From positions 19,112,001-19,176,000 of the forward strand of contig JAWQUS010000007.1 in NCBI GenBank assembly GCA_036365455.1: 64,000 nucleotides of DNA, read 5' to 3'. The notes under the pieces are model-generated. The model saw nothing but the letters and a program-made list of their open reading frames with translations, did not search any database and was not told the DNA's origin. This DNA is from Macrosoma leucophasiata (lineage: Eukaryota > Arthropoda > Insecta > Lepidoptera > Hedylidae). Of this stretch, positions 55,215 to 64,000 are shown piece by piece. The first letter of the stretch is position 1, and each line of letters starts with the position of its first letter. The translations under genes were made by a program, and so were the position numbers.

Positions 55215-55508
55215 GTTTTTTTTATGTTATGGAAGTGGTAAACAAGCATGTAGTTCACATTGATGTTAAGTGATGACTGCAGCCTATAGACACCCACACA
55301 AAGACCAAGGTCGCAAGGTCGAAATGCAGATGCGTTACCACTCCTGAGGCCTAAGGTGTTATGCCTCTGTGCCGGAAATTACAGGGCCGTACATTACCTC
55401 CTCACGGGAACACGATAGTGCTGAACACTACCATTTAGCGGCAAGTATATTAGGTAATGCGGTGGTGTATACGCCCGCGTGCACCGCCACTGGAGCTCTA
55501 CCACCAGT
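55215..55508 (-). mobile_element. Family A SINE-like, full-length
   Basis: Poly(T), ATGTTATGGAAGTGGTAAAC to the reverse of ACTGGTGGTAGAGCTCCAGT. A short AAGGTCG duplication at about 55307-55323. Confidence 0.95.
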
Positions 55509-55794
55509 AAATGTTATAACTTCATAGTTTTATTAATTAAATAAAAAATAATACTTCGAATGTTAAAATAATGCTTCAAATGACACACTTAACTGAAGTG
55601 TTTGCTTATAAGAGGTTTACACAATTGTGAATTCTCAACAAACATTCACAGAGAAGCCCAATGATTCGATTTCATGTTAAAAATAAAACGGTTGATTTTC
55701 TTTCTGTAAGGTGAAGTTGTTTGATAAAAGTTCTAATATTCTTTCAATAAAGTTAATTGAAATATGTTGTAAAAACAAATTAATCGGATTTCAT
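55509..55794. other. AT-rich spacer
   Basis: Nothing recognised between two family A copies. Confidence 0.4.
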
Positions 55795-56076
55795 TTTTTT
55801 TTATGTTTTAAAAGTGGCAAACAAGCATGCAGTTCACATTGATGTTAGTGATGACTGCAGGCTATAGACACCCAGACAATGATCAGAGGTCAAAATGCAA
55901 ATGCGTTGCCACTCCTGAGGCCTTAGGTGTTATGCATCTGTGCCGGAAATTACACGGCACACATTACCACCCGACCGGAACACGATAGTGCAGAACACTA
56001 CCATTTAGCGGCAAGTATATTAGGTAATGTGGTGGTGCCTACGCCCGCGAGCTCCGTCACTGGGGCTACCACCAGT
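55795..56076 (-). mobile_element. Family A SINE-like, full-length
   Basis: Poly(T), ATGTTTTAAAAGTGGCAAAC to the reverse of ACTGGTGGTAGCCCCAGT; the 5' end has lost the GAG before CTCC. Confidence 0.94.
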
Positions 56077-56393
56077 GAAAAAAAATAATGTTACTCTATT
56101 TTATTATTACCACAATAAATTTAAATCGATAATTTTATAGGCTCATATTGATAAAGATGTATTCGTAGATAACAAAAGAGGCTACGATGGTAGCGTGTCT
56201 GCCTTTTGTTTTAAAATAAAGGACGAGTCATCGTCCGACCTTTTGTACATATTCTATTAAATATATTTTTTGTGATTGTTTACTGATTAGCTATCATGTT
56301 TTAATCAGCAATATATTATGCATCTTATATGTTACTTGTTTACGGGAAAACATTAATGTAACATTCATGGTTACAGATGTTTGTAGATGATTT
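56077..56393. other. AT-rich spacer
   Basis: Nothing recognised between two family A copies. Confidence 0.4.
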
Positions 56394-56681
56394 ACTGGTG
56401 GTAGAGCTCCAGTGACGGAGCTCGCGGGCGTAGGCACCGCCGCATTACCTAATATACTTGCCGCTAAATAGTAGTGTTCAACACTATCGTGTTCCGGTCA
56501 GGTGGTAATGTCACGGCCCTGTAATTTCCGGCACAAAGGCATACGACCTTAGGCCTCAGGAGTGGTAACGCATCTGCATTTTGACCTTGGTCTTTGTGTG
56601 GTTGTCTATAGGCTGCAGTCATCAATTAACATCAATGTGAACTGCATGCTTGTTTACCACTTCCATTACATAAAAAAAAAA
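56394..56681 (+). mobile_element. Family A SINE-like, full-length reference copy
   Basis: Good representative of the family: ACTGGTGGTAGAGCTCCAGT, palindrome GAGCTCCAGTGACGGAGCTC, GGTAATGTCACGGCCCTG, GTAATTTCCGGCACAAAGGC, CTCAGGAGTGGTAACGC, TTTGACCTTGGTCTTTGTG, AACATCAATGTGAACTGCAT, CATTACATAAAAAAAAAA. The 5' start looks like the tRNA D arm (TGGTGGTAGAGC). An approximate duplication AGATGATTT (56385-56393) / AGATGAGTTT (56682-56691) flanks it. Confidence 0.95.
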
Positions 56682-56763
56682 GATGAGTTTAGACTTCAGT
56701 ACAAAATAGTATCTACTAGTGCTTAGCATTTGGGTAAAAATCTCTCTCTCTGTGGTCGGTCCC

Positions 56764-59700
56764 TCATGTCTGAGGATCGTGGTCAGCATCTGGGTTGCAT
56801 CTGGATCGGATGATCTGTTTCCACCGGTTTCTATCCAGCGCGTCTCTTACGACCGTGTAGAATTTGGAAGATTTTGGATATTTTATTTGATCGGTCCACC
56901 TTGTTGGTGAGCGGCCACGCGATCTTTTCCCTTCAGTATTTCCAACCACAATCAATTTTTCTAGGCTGGTGTCGCCTCTGCGCACTGTGTGGCCGAAATA
57001 TGAAAGAATGCGTTGTTGGCAAATGGTGGATAAGCGGGTTTTTATGCCGAGTTGGGTCAGGATAGATGCATTGGTGCGCTTAGCAGTCCAGGGTACTCTC
57101 AGCATTCGTCTCCAACACCACATCTCGAAAGCATCAATTCTTTGCCTCTCTCGGGCTAGGATCGTCCACGTCTCAACTGCATATAAGAAGATGGGAAATA
57201 TTAGTGCTCGTATTAGTCTCATCTTAGTTTTAATATTAATTCCCCTTTTCTTCCATATGTTGTTCAAACGGGTCATAGCGTCTCTTGCCATCCCGATTCG
57301 TCTTCTAATGTCAGGTACACAGCTACCGTCATTGCAGATTTGGGATCCCAGGTATGTGTAATGGTCGACGATGGTGATATCAGGAATGTTAGAAGTGATA
57401 CTTGTTAGCTTTCCGGCTCTATCTACAACCATGATTTTAGTTTTTGCTCTGTTCACTGCGAGGCCAATATTGTTACTTTCTGCCTCGAGTCTTTGGAACA
57501 GCTCATTCATATCTTCCAACGATGTTGCCAAAAGAACGGTGTCATCAGCGTAGCGAAGATTAGACAGCCTTTTTCCACCTATAGGGAACCCCTTGTCCCA
57601 ATTTTCTATGGTCCTCCGAATTATGTATTCTCCATAAATATTAAACAATATTGGGGATAGGATGCAGCCCTGTCTCACTCCCTTTTTAGCTTGGAACACG
57701 TCAGAGCATTCAGTACCCAATCTGATGATTGAGCGGTTCTCCATGTACAAGTTCTGGATTAAGGCAACGAGATGTTCTGGGGTTCCCATTTCAATTAAAA
57801 CTTTCCATAGTTTATCCCATTGCACACAATCAAAGGCTTTTTTGTAGTCAATAAAGCATAGGATCACGGGGCTGTTGAATTCCCTACTCTTCTCGATGAT
57901 TTGGCGGATGTTCAGTATTTGTTCTCGTGCTCCTCTGCCCTTGACGAAACCTGCCTGCTCCTCTGGTATCTGTCGGCATAGAAAGTGATTAAGGCGTCGA
58001 TTTATAACATGAAGGAGAATCTTACTCGCATGGGATATTAACGCTATGGTCCTGTAATTTCCACAACTTTTTGATGAGCCTTTCTTATGTAAGGGTACAA
58101 ATACTGATTCTGTCCAGTCTTTTGGCCATCTTCCAGTGTTCCATATGGTATTACAAATTTTAGTTATAGCGGTTGTGCCTCGTTGTCCAAGATTTTTAAG
58201 TATTTCGGCTGTAATAGAATCTTTGCCGGGTGATTTTCTGCATTTAAGATTTTTGATGGCTCGTTCAATTTCTGATAGAAGGATGTCAGGTTCTTCTGTT
58301 GACCATGTAATATTAGCGTAATTTGCTTCTCCTGTGTCATACAATTCCTCGCAATAGCCCTTCCAGCGGTCCAATACTTGAGCCAAGTCTGTTAGAAGAT
58401 GCCCGTTTTTGTCTTCTATTGCCCAGACTTTTTTTGTGCTTCGAGTACCAGTCAGTTCTTTTACTTTTTGAAAAAGATATCTGGATTCGTTGTTCATGGA
58501 GTGCTGTTCTAGTTCAAGACAGATTTCGTTGATATGATTATCATAATCTTGTCGACAGGATTGTTGAACTCGGCGACATAGTTCTGCGTATCTTTGCCTA
58601 TCTTCAGCAGTACATATGCCATTTTCCTTGAGTTCGCGTCTCTCAAGAATGATTTGAGCCGTCTCAGCTGTGATGAAATCTTTCATAGCGGGTTTCTCCA
58701 TTTTATTGTCTCTACTGGTTTCTTGAATCATTGTTTTGAGATATTCCCACTGACTATTGCTGTCTGTCATATCATTAGGCAGGCATTCCATTCTCTTTTG
58801 GAAATCATTTCTAAAGCCACTGGTGTTTATGCTCTGCATATTTGGGGCTACTTTAGTTTTCTGTATCTTCTTTAGCCGTACTTGAACTGTTGCCACTAGA
58901 AGTTGATGGTCAGATCCGCAGTCAGCCCCGGGGAAGGTTGTAGTGTTAGTCACTGAGCTTTTCCATCGCGTTCCTATTAGTATATAGTCAATTTGATTCC
59001 TATATCTATCACCAGGTGATATCCAAGTGTATAATCGACGTATATGATGTTTGAAACAGGTGTTGGTGATGGAAAGATTTTCTTCACAGCAGAACTGTAA
59101 CAGACGTTCACCCCTGTCATTACGTTCTCCAATACCATATTTGCCAACAACGCGACGAAGATGGTCATCGTCTGTCGTTTCTCCTACCTTTGCATTAAAA
59201 TCCCCCAAGATCATGGTGACCTCTCGCTTTGGAATTTCTTTAAGAGTCGTAGTCAGTGTATCGTAAAAACTCTCAATTTCTTCATCAGCTGATTGTGATG
59301 TGGGGGCGTATACTTGCACTATGTTGAGCTTGCACGGCACGGTGTTAATTTTTAGAGTTACTATACGATCACTAACTGGTTTATATCCCATAACGAACTT
59401 GTTCAAAGAGCGCGGCACGATGAAGGCCACTCCTCTGCTGCTACCATGTTCCGGGCCCGAGAAATAGACTCTGTTTCCAAGGTCGGATGTAAAGTGACCC
59501 TGTCCTTCCCAGTGTGTTTCGCTCATGCCAAGCAGGTGTACATTCTTTCTATGCATTTCGTTTTCCACAATTCGTAATTTACCCGGTTGGTTGAGGCCGC
59601 GCACATTCCACGTTCCAATTCGATGGGGATTGCGGAACGACTTCGAGGTTTTTAGCTCATCAGTAGCTAAATTTCCATGCGGCGCCTGATGTTTCACGAG

Positions 59701-59802
59701 CGCATGGCCGGTAGCATATTTCACACCACCTCTCCCGGGAAGATGGCGCCGGGCGTCAGCCGGATCGCAAGACACACTCTTAACTGTTTTATGACCTTCC
59801 AT
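56764..59802 (-). CDS. RTE LINE ORF: APE-type endonuclease + reverse transcriptase, intact
   Basis: Uninterrupted 1012-codon ORF ending in TGA. N-terminal apurinic-like endonuclease (~61-305): TWNVRG with N66, SETHW with E95, VYAPTS with Y165, LGDFNAKVG with D201/N203, and GSDH with D298/H299. Reverse transcriptase (~480-800): KSPGKD ~524, FIDYKKAFD with catalytic D652, GVRQGC ~708-713, YADD 751-754. The C-terminal ~200 residues contain WCWRRMLRVPWTAKR (~895-909), typical of the BovB/RTE clade. The protein would nick target DNA and copy its own RNA by target-primed reverse transcription. The start is the first ATG in frame downstream of an in-frame TAA in the leader. All key catalytic residues are present and there is no frameshift. 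Clade is confident; species-level family name is not. Confidence 0.92.
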   Translation of the reverse strand: MEGHKTVKSVSCDPADARRHLPGRGGVKYATGHALVKHQAPHGNLATDELKTSKSFRNPHRIGTWNVRGLNQPGKLRIVENEMHRKNVHLLGMSETHWEGQGHFTSDLGNRVYFSGPEHGSSRGVAFIVPRSLNKFVMGYKPVSDRIVTLKINTVPCKLNIVQVYAPTSQSADEEIESFYDTLTTTLKEIPKREVTMILGDFNAKVGETTDDDHLRRVVGKYGIGERNDRGERLLQFCCEENLSITNTCFKHHIRRLYTWISPGDRYRNQIDYILIGTRWKSSVTNTTTFPGADCGSDHQLLVATVQVRLKKIQKTKVAPNMQSINTSGFRNDFQKRMECLPNDMTDSNSQWEYLKTMIQETSRDNKMEKPAMKDFITAETAQIILERRELKENGICTAEDRQRYAELCRRVQQSCRQDYDNHINEICLELEQHSMNNESRYLFQKVKELTGTRSTKKVWAIEDKNGHLLTDLAQVLDRWKGYCEELYDTGEANYANITWSTEEPDILLSEIERAIKNLKCRKSPGKDSITAEILKNLGQRGTTAITKICNTIWNTGRWPKDWTESVFVPLHKKGSSKSCGNYRTIALISHASKILLHVINRRLNHFLCRQIPEEQAGFVKGRGAREQILNIRQIIEKSREFNSPVILCFIDYKKAFDCVQWDKLWKVLIEMGTPEHLVALIQNLYMENRSIIRLGTECSDVFQAKKGVRQGCILSPILFNIYGEYIIRRTIENWDKGFPIGGKRLSNLRYADDTVLLATSLEDMNELFQRLEAESNNIGLAVNRAKTKIMVVDRAGKLTSITSNIPDITIVDHYTYLGSQICNDGSCVPDIRRRIGMARDAMTRLNNIWKKRGINIKTKMRLIRALIFPIFLYAVETWTILARERQRIDAFEMWCWRRMLRVPWTAKRTNASILTQLGIKTRLSTICQQRILSYFGHTVRRGDTSLEKLIVVGNTEGKRSRGRSPTRWTDQIKYPKSSKFYTVVRDALDRNRWKQIIRSRCNPDADHDPQT

Positions 59803-59981
59803 GCTGACTCTCTTGGGAAAGTAGAAGCAGTGGTTTCCCGTTGCCTTCTGCCCCAGACATTTTAGAAGTTATTTAGACATCAAGGCTGCTGCTGCCTCTT
59901 CGGTCGGTCGCCCGACCGGTGGTATGGTTATACCGCCATTGCTCGGTCGCCAGAGCCTCGTTGGTTATCTAGCAGTTTTAC
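59803..59981 (-). other. RTE element 5' leader
   Basis: Leader of the LINE between the right target-site duplication and the ORF start. It contains a GC-rich inverted stretch around 59908-59925 (CGGTCGGTCGCCCGACCG) that could fold, and the GGCAACGGGAAACCACTG block shortly before the start codon. An ATG at about 59866 is out of frame with the main ORF. An internal promoter would be expected here by analogy with other LINEs, but none is recognisable. Confidence 0.6.
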
Positions 59982-60118
59982 TTGGGTAAAAATAATAACA
60001 CTGTAATACGTATAACTGTAAAAATAGAATTGTAGAAAGTAGGTACTAAAACAGCTGAAAACGGACATATGTAAAGATTTAATATTAAAATGTAATTTTC
60101 TTCGCTCCAGATTTATTT

Positions 60119-60366
60119 TGTTTTTATATTATTTCGCATTAACACATGCTTGTGAAATATATTTTATTTTAAAGAAAAATGGAAAGAAAAATTTGACTTC
60201 AGGCGAGACTCGAACTCGCGGCCTACTGGGAATCTAGTCCAGCCGCTCTTCCGATTGAGCTACTGAAGTCCTGCCCGATTTGTCAAATCTTTCCTTCACA
60301 TTTATTGCCTTGCTTTATGGTAGCAGTAGCGCCATCTATTGCCAACCATGCTAGTTAGGCAATAGG
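60119..60366 (-). mobile_element. Family D SINE, full-length with 13-bp TSD
   Basis: Flanked by TCCAGATTTATTT at 60106-60118 and 60367-60379 (perfect). Minus-strand order: leader CCTATTGCCTAACTAGCATG, GGCAATAGATGGCGCTACTG, then the tRNA-like core (GACTTCAGTAGCTCAATCGG to CGAGTCTCGCCTGAAGTC), pyrimidine-rich linker, tail CACAAGCATGTGTTAATGCG-AAATAATATAAAAACA. Defines the complete ~248-bp unit. Confidence 0.93.
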
Positions 60367-60379
60367 TCCAGATTTATTT

Positions 60380-60806
60380 GTTGAAGTATGCGACTACTTA
60401 TGACTAAGTCAACGGATTTATTTATTTAAGATCATAATACCTACACGGATAGTTAATTTCTTTTGCGGGTAGGTAAGTGATTACTACAACTGTGCATGTT
60501 AGAAAACTTAATAAATCAACAGATTTTGACATCAACATATTGAACATTATTCCGTTATCATTATTTTTAGTTGTCACTCATATTTTCGCTTTTTGTCTGC
60601 TGCACCTACTTCGTCGATATCCTCACTACCCAAAAGCTGACTGGTAGATAACGCCTAGTGGCGTATGTATAATTTCTGTGCATAAAAAATAAATAAACGA
60701 CACAATACCTACTGTTTCGCGGCTTCCGCTGATTTTGATATAAATACCAATATTGTGTATTTTTGAACATATCACGCATAAAAATAATCTCTTTTTTTTT
60801 TTTGTC
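60380..60806. other. AT-rich spacer
   Basis: No gene or recognised repeat. Confidence 0.4.
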
Positions 60807-60920
60807 CTTTAGTTGACAGACAAGCAGACGGGCCACCTGATGGTAAGTGGTCACCGTCGCCTATGGACATTTGCAACACCAGGGGAGTTGCCAACGCGCT
60901 GCCAGCCCTGAAGGACTCAA
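60807..60920 (+). repeat. ACAGACAAGCAGACGGGCCACC-type dispersed repeat
   Basis: TTTAGTTGACAGACAAGCAG, ACGGGCCACCTGATGGTAAG, TGGTCACCGTCGCCTATGG, CCAACGCGCTGCCAGCCCTG. Cleanest of three copies in the window. Confidence 0.8.
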
Positions 60921-61198
60921 AATGCAATGCAAACCTAACTCATGTAATACCCATAATAATATCGTACAGAAATATAAATATACATTTCGATTTCTGTGCA
61001 ATATGTACTATCATTTATACATACAACTAGGTATTGCGAATTATTAAGTTGAATAATGACCAATTTTCATTTTAAAATATTACACTTCAAATATTAGCGA
61101 CTGAAATACCTAGTAGAACGTTGGTTACAAATTAGTAAATATATTTTTTTAATGAAACGAATCAAGCATTTTATTATGAAGGTAATGAATAAATAAAT

Positions 61199-61399
61199 AA
61201 TAAAATACGCTTACTCACAGCCCCACAGTAGGTATAAACCTGTGTGGTGGGTGCCGTTGTACACATACAACACATACACAAACACCCAGACCCGAAACAA
61301 ATATCTGTAGGCCATACAAATATTTGTCCCGGTGCGGGGATCGAACCCGCGACCCTTCGAATCAAACGGTCAACTCACACCGCTGAACTAACCGGGTCG
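61199..61399 (-). mobile_element. Family C tRNA-derived SINE, full-length
   Basis: Best copy. The minus-strand head forms a good tRNA-like fold: acceptor-like GACCCGG/CCGGGAC, D arm TAGTTCAGCGGTGTGA, T arm CGCGGGTTCGATCCCCGC. The body has TTTCGGGTCTGGGTGTTTG, ACAACGGCACCCACCACAC, TACTGTGGGGCTGTGAG, and an AT-rich tail. The SINE body and multiple copies argue against a tRNA gene. Confidence 0.92.
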
Positions 61400-62876
61400 T
61401 CAAAATGGATGGAATGGATTGGGTACAGGCCGAAAATATTGCTACGAAATTAATAAGTAACTGAATGATTGTTTCACGTAAAACCTACTATTGGTATTAT
61501 TTATTTTCATCCTTACGTTTTAAGTTGTAACGCAAATTATTTGACGATCGCAAAATCTTAACAAGTCTTTTAACTTTTATGATTGGTTTTTATTATGAAC
61601 GGTTATTGGTTGTTATCTTACGTTAGAAAGTTACCAACGAATAACCGTAAATTAGGTAATTTAAGTAAAATTGACACCTAATTGAAAACCTTACCAAATT
61701 GTTAAGTGACGTTCGATGAATATAACCTATTTGGGTAATATGATTTGAAATAATAATTTTGAAAGAAAAAATAAAATAGGTATATTTTTTAACTGTAACA
61801 TTTGAATTTTATCTAACTTTTCTTTTAATTAAAAAACATCTTGTAACACAACCTACTATCATTATCTTTCCTTTTTCACAAGTTGTTATGAGAAAAGAGA
61901 AAACATTTAAGTTCATACGAATAGTGCGTAGATGAACTAAAATTGTAAGTATTTTATGGAACCTCCAAATATTTTAGATGAGATAGTTTAATTATTATAC
62001 TAACCTTATTCACACCAGAATAAGTGTTTGATAATTATGTTTATTGAAGGGTCAATACTAATAAAAATAAAGTTTAACTGATCAACTTTTATAATGTGTG
62101 TAACGAAAGCAGTAACCGCTAATTACTTAATAATTTACGATTCATTACTTAATTAAAAGGTAATTTATTCAAATTTTATTAGCTTAATATTGGATATATG
62201 GTAATTATCACGTTAAGATTCCATTTTTCTTTTCTTTTGTTTATTTATATATAAATAACCAAATCAAAATGTAACAGAAAAGAGTGTAAATATGAATCAA
62301 TCTGAAGCTACTTTTTCTTGAAAAGAGACGTTAAGGAATGTCAGTACTCAAATTGCTAGGATATTTAAAGTAATAAACTAACATCTTCAATCAATTTCAA
62401 ATACATGCCTGAGTAAAAATACCTACATGAATGAATTATACTTGTCAAGAATAGTTTGCACGCCATTACGCGCGTTGAACTCTTTTGTATTGCAATAGTT
62501 TTTGTGTCATTTAAATTCGTATTCTAAAGTGTTCATTATTAAAAACAGGTATATTTAAAAAACGTTACTAGCTATATCAAATAAAATATGACAAAAATAG
62601 ACTTTAAAATATACTGTAAGAAAATCTATGCATGTCACAAATAGTTTATAAAAAGGTAGCGTTAATGTTGTCATGTTTGGCAGTCGACAGAGAAGCTGTC
62701 GATCATGTCAAGTATGCTTTGTGTAAGAACGTGATGTATGTAGGTAATGTGGCATGGTCAGCGGCGTGACGAATGCCGACGAGCCTGCAGACTCGCGCTA
62801 ACAGCCTGTTAGCTGTTAGCAGGGTAATGACTGACGGGATCATGAACAAAACAGCAAGTACAATTTTAACGCGTCG
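61400..62876. other. AT-rich SoxN-proximal flank without recognised repeats
   Basis: About 1.5 kb downstream of the SoxN 3' UTR. Strongly AT-rich to 62640, then a more complex stretch at 62640-62830 (GTTAGCTGTTAGCAGGGTAA, GCGGCGTGACGAATGCCG). No repeat-family copy was recognised, in contrast with the rest of the window. Confidence 0.35.
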
Positions 62877-63554
62877 TTTATTGATAACTTCATCTTTCTC
62901 TTCAATATACTTTGTGTCCACTGACTATATAACACTCACTGTACATTTTCGTATTACAACATTTTTAGTCTTTCGAGCCTTTATAACTTTCGTTTCAATA
63001 TAACAAATATTTTGTACAATGCACGACGGGCGTACGAGAGTGGCGTCGTGGCACTTCTTATAGCTATCTACCTACTCTTTACTGACTAACTCCAACTTCA
63101 ACTAGCCATTAACACTATATATACATGTTGTTCAATTTTTTTTGGTATTCAAATAACCTCGCAACGTACACTCATCGTCTCACACGCGGAACTCACGCAG
63201 GCCTCTCGTCCATCTCCTCGGCACAACTTAGAATATTTAACTTAAAACCATGAAAAAATACAATAATCGTAATATAATACAAGATAATTCATCAACAACA
63301 TTTAATTGAACATTCGGAGGTCGGCCCATCGACGGGCTTCCCCTCGCTAAAGTCAACACTATCGGCGCCGACGGCAACGGCTACTTTACAAAACAAACAA
63401 ATGGACATACCTAGGAGTATGTACGCCGGTTACAACGGTCACTGTCCTATCGCGAGAACCGGGGGGCGCAAACAGTCACTGAGGGCAACACGGGGACGCG
63501 GCGACGCGACGCTCACAGCGGCGGGATGTCGATGTCGCACGCGAACGGCGACTC
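62877..63554 (-). other. SoxN: SoxN 3' UTR (extent uncertain) with candidate poly(A) signals
   Basis: Sequence immediately after the SoxN stop codon on the minus strand. Two candidate polyadenylation hexamers are visible on that strand: ATTAAA at 63301-63306 and AATAAA at 62877-62882, giving UTRs of roughly 250 or 680 nt. The interval contains no copy of the interspersed repeat families that fill the rest of the window, as expected for transcribed sequence. The true cleavage site cannot be determined without RNA data. Confidence 0.45.
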
Positions 63555-64000
63555 TCAGATGAGCGGCATGGCGCGCTCGCCACCCGCCGCGTACCGCTGC
63601 TCGTCGGGCACGTGGTACATGTTGATGATGTGGCTCAGGTCCTGCTGCCCGTACTCGCGCTTCATCGCCAGCTGCTCGTGCGCGTGCGCCGCGTGCACGC
63701 CCACGTGGCCGCCGAACTCTCGCTTCAGCTGCGTCGGCGGCTCGTGCGAGCCGTACTCGCGCTTCAGGCCCGGCGGGCCCGGGGACACCGGTTCCGACTT
63801 GGCCGATGAGCCGCTGGGGGAGTGAGACGCGCACGACGCCGGCAACGCGTATCCTCCGGGGGAGCCCGGGCCCAGCCCGTACGCCGACGGTGAGGGCGGC
63901 TGCGGTAGGTAGGGCGAACCCTGTCCGCCGCCGTAGTATCCGCCGCCGTACCCGCTCTGCTGCATCTGTGACACGTCGTAGCGCGGGTACCCGTAAGCCT
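63555..64000 (-). CDS. SoxN: SoxNeuro-like SoxB1 transcription factor, C-terminal part (5' end outside window)
   Basis: Partial CDS reading leftward, with TGA at 63555-63557. The frame is open to the window edge, so at least 147 C-terminal residues are visible. The codon at 63972-63974 is GTG (Val), an internal codon and not a start. Seen: YPRYDVSQMQQ near the edge, a Gly/Tyr/Pro/Ser-rich stretch, SAKSEPVSPGP, three copies of [LM]KRE[YF]G, then DLSHIINMYHVP and a C-terminus ending MPLI. Known: vertebrate SOX1/2/3 carry RYDVSALQ, VKSE and DLRDMISMYLP blocks in the same order and end in PL(S/T)H(I/M), so the group B1 assignment is good. SoxN is the insect B1 member; its factors bind DNA through an HMG box (not in view) and specify neuroectoderm. 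Coding DNA is very GC- and CpG-rich compared with the AT-rich flank. Splitting SoxN from other SoxB paralogues rests on the C-terminal motifs only. Confidence 0.85.
   Translation of the reverse strand, partial: AYGYPRYDVSQMQQSGYGGGYYGGGQGSPYLPQPPSPSAYGLGPGSPGGYALPASCASHSPSGSSAKSEPVSPGPPGLKREYGSHEPPTQLKREFGGHVGVHAAHAHEQLAMKREYGQQDLSHIINMYHVPDEQRYAAGGERAMPLI

Larger units (their letters stand above)
56742..59981 (-). mobile_element. Full-length RTE/BovB-type LINE
   Basis: A 3240-bp non-LTR retrotransposon on the minus strand, bounded by a perfect 12-bp direct repeat TTGGGTAAAAAT (56730-56741 and 59982-59993), read as its target-site duplication. Layout 5' to 3': a ~179-nt leader, one ORF (56764-59802), and a 22-nt 3' tail ending in a (GA)n run. 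RTE-clade elements are about 3.2 kb, with a single ~1000-residue ORF, a very short 3' UTR and a simple-repeat tail, all matched here. The intact ORF and exact duplication indicate a recent insertion. It lies 60 bp from a family A SINE. Confidence 0.9.

Noticed and set aside
56874..59865. Many plus-strand ORFs of 60-130 codons
   Set aside because: All are antisense shadows of the RTE ORF.
61325..61399. A well-folded tRNA-like sequence on the minus strand, at first sight a tRNA gene
   Set aside because: It is the head of a family C SINE with a shared body and at least five other copies in the window; box A and box B are explained by that.
63439..63834. 131-codon minus-strand ORF overlapping SoxN in another frame
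   Set aside because: Arg/Ala-rich shadow of the GC-rich SoxN coding sequence.
63972..63974. GTG as the start of the Sox-like ORF
   Set aside because: The frame is open upstream to the window edge and the upstream residues (AYGYPRYD) continue the SoxB1-like motif.

Overview
This is a 64 kb piece of insect nuclear DNA, almost certainly from a moth or butterfly. It is AT-rich and intron/intergenic in character, with no bacterial-style gene packing. It is saturated with short interspersed repeats carrying hallmarks common in Lepidoptera: 3' ends of the type CAGCAGTGGACG followed by GATGATGATG, termini with GCGGGCGAAGCCGCGGGCA, and the ACGGGCCACCTGATGGTAAGTGG repeat. The species cannot be fixed from the sequence alone.

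Only two substantial protein-coding regions can be supported. At the right edge (63555-64000, minus strand) lies the last part of a host gene: the C-terminal transactivation region of a group B1 Sox factor, best matched to SoxNeuro. Its HMG box and start lie outside the window. Its 3' UTR runs leftward from 63554. At 56742-59981 (minus strand) sits an apparently complete RTE/BovB-type LINE with one intact 1012-codon endonuclease-reverse transcriptase ORF, bounded by an exact 12-bp target-site duplication. The other short ORFs show no recognisable protein domain.

The remaining ~56 kb looks like the intergenic landscape downstream of SoxN. It is filled with at least six SINE or SINE-like families: family A (~285 bp, about 25 copies or fragments, the commonest), tRNA-like families B, C and D, family E with an (AAT)n-type tail, and fragments of others. 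There are also foldback or MITE-like DNA elements (one with TA and one with TTAA target duplications), truncated LINE 3' ends, tandem arrays and several strikingly perfect short-loop inverted repeats. Nesting is frequent: a TA-type MITE inside family A at 9784-10021, family A inside family A at 30465-30749, and family A inside family C at 22911-23209. One family D copy (50053-50317) has its 5' half inverted between 13-bp direct repeats, the signature of twin priming. LINE machinery of the RTE kind could in principle mobilise some of the SINEs, but no shared 3' tail with the RTE copy here is visible.

Between the repeats lie islands of non-repetitive, higher-complexity sequence (about 2370-2570, 10380-10620, 12830-12920, 28260-30010, 34380-35780, 40385-40640, 48920-49280). 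They contain homeodomain/TALE-, Sox- and Fox-like motifs and are candidates for SoxN regulatory elements; this is inference only. I found no CRISPR array, no convincing canonical tRNA gene and no clearly new protein-based system.
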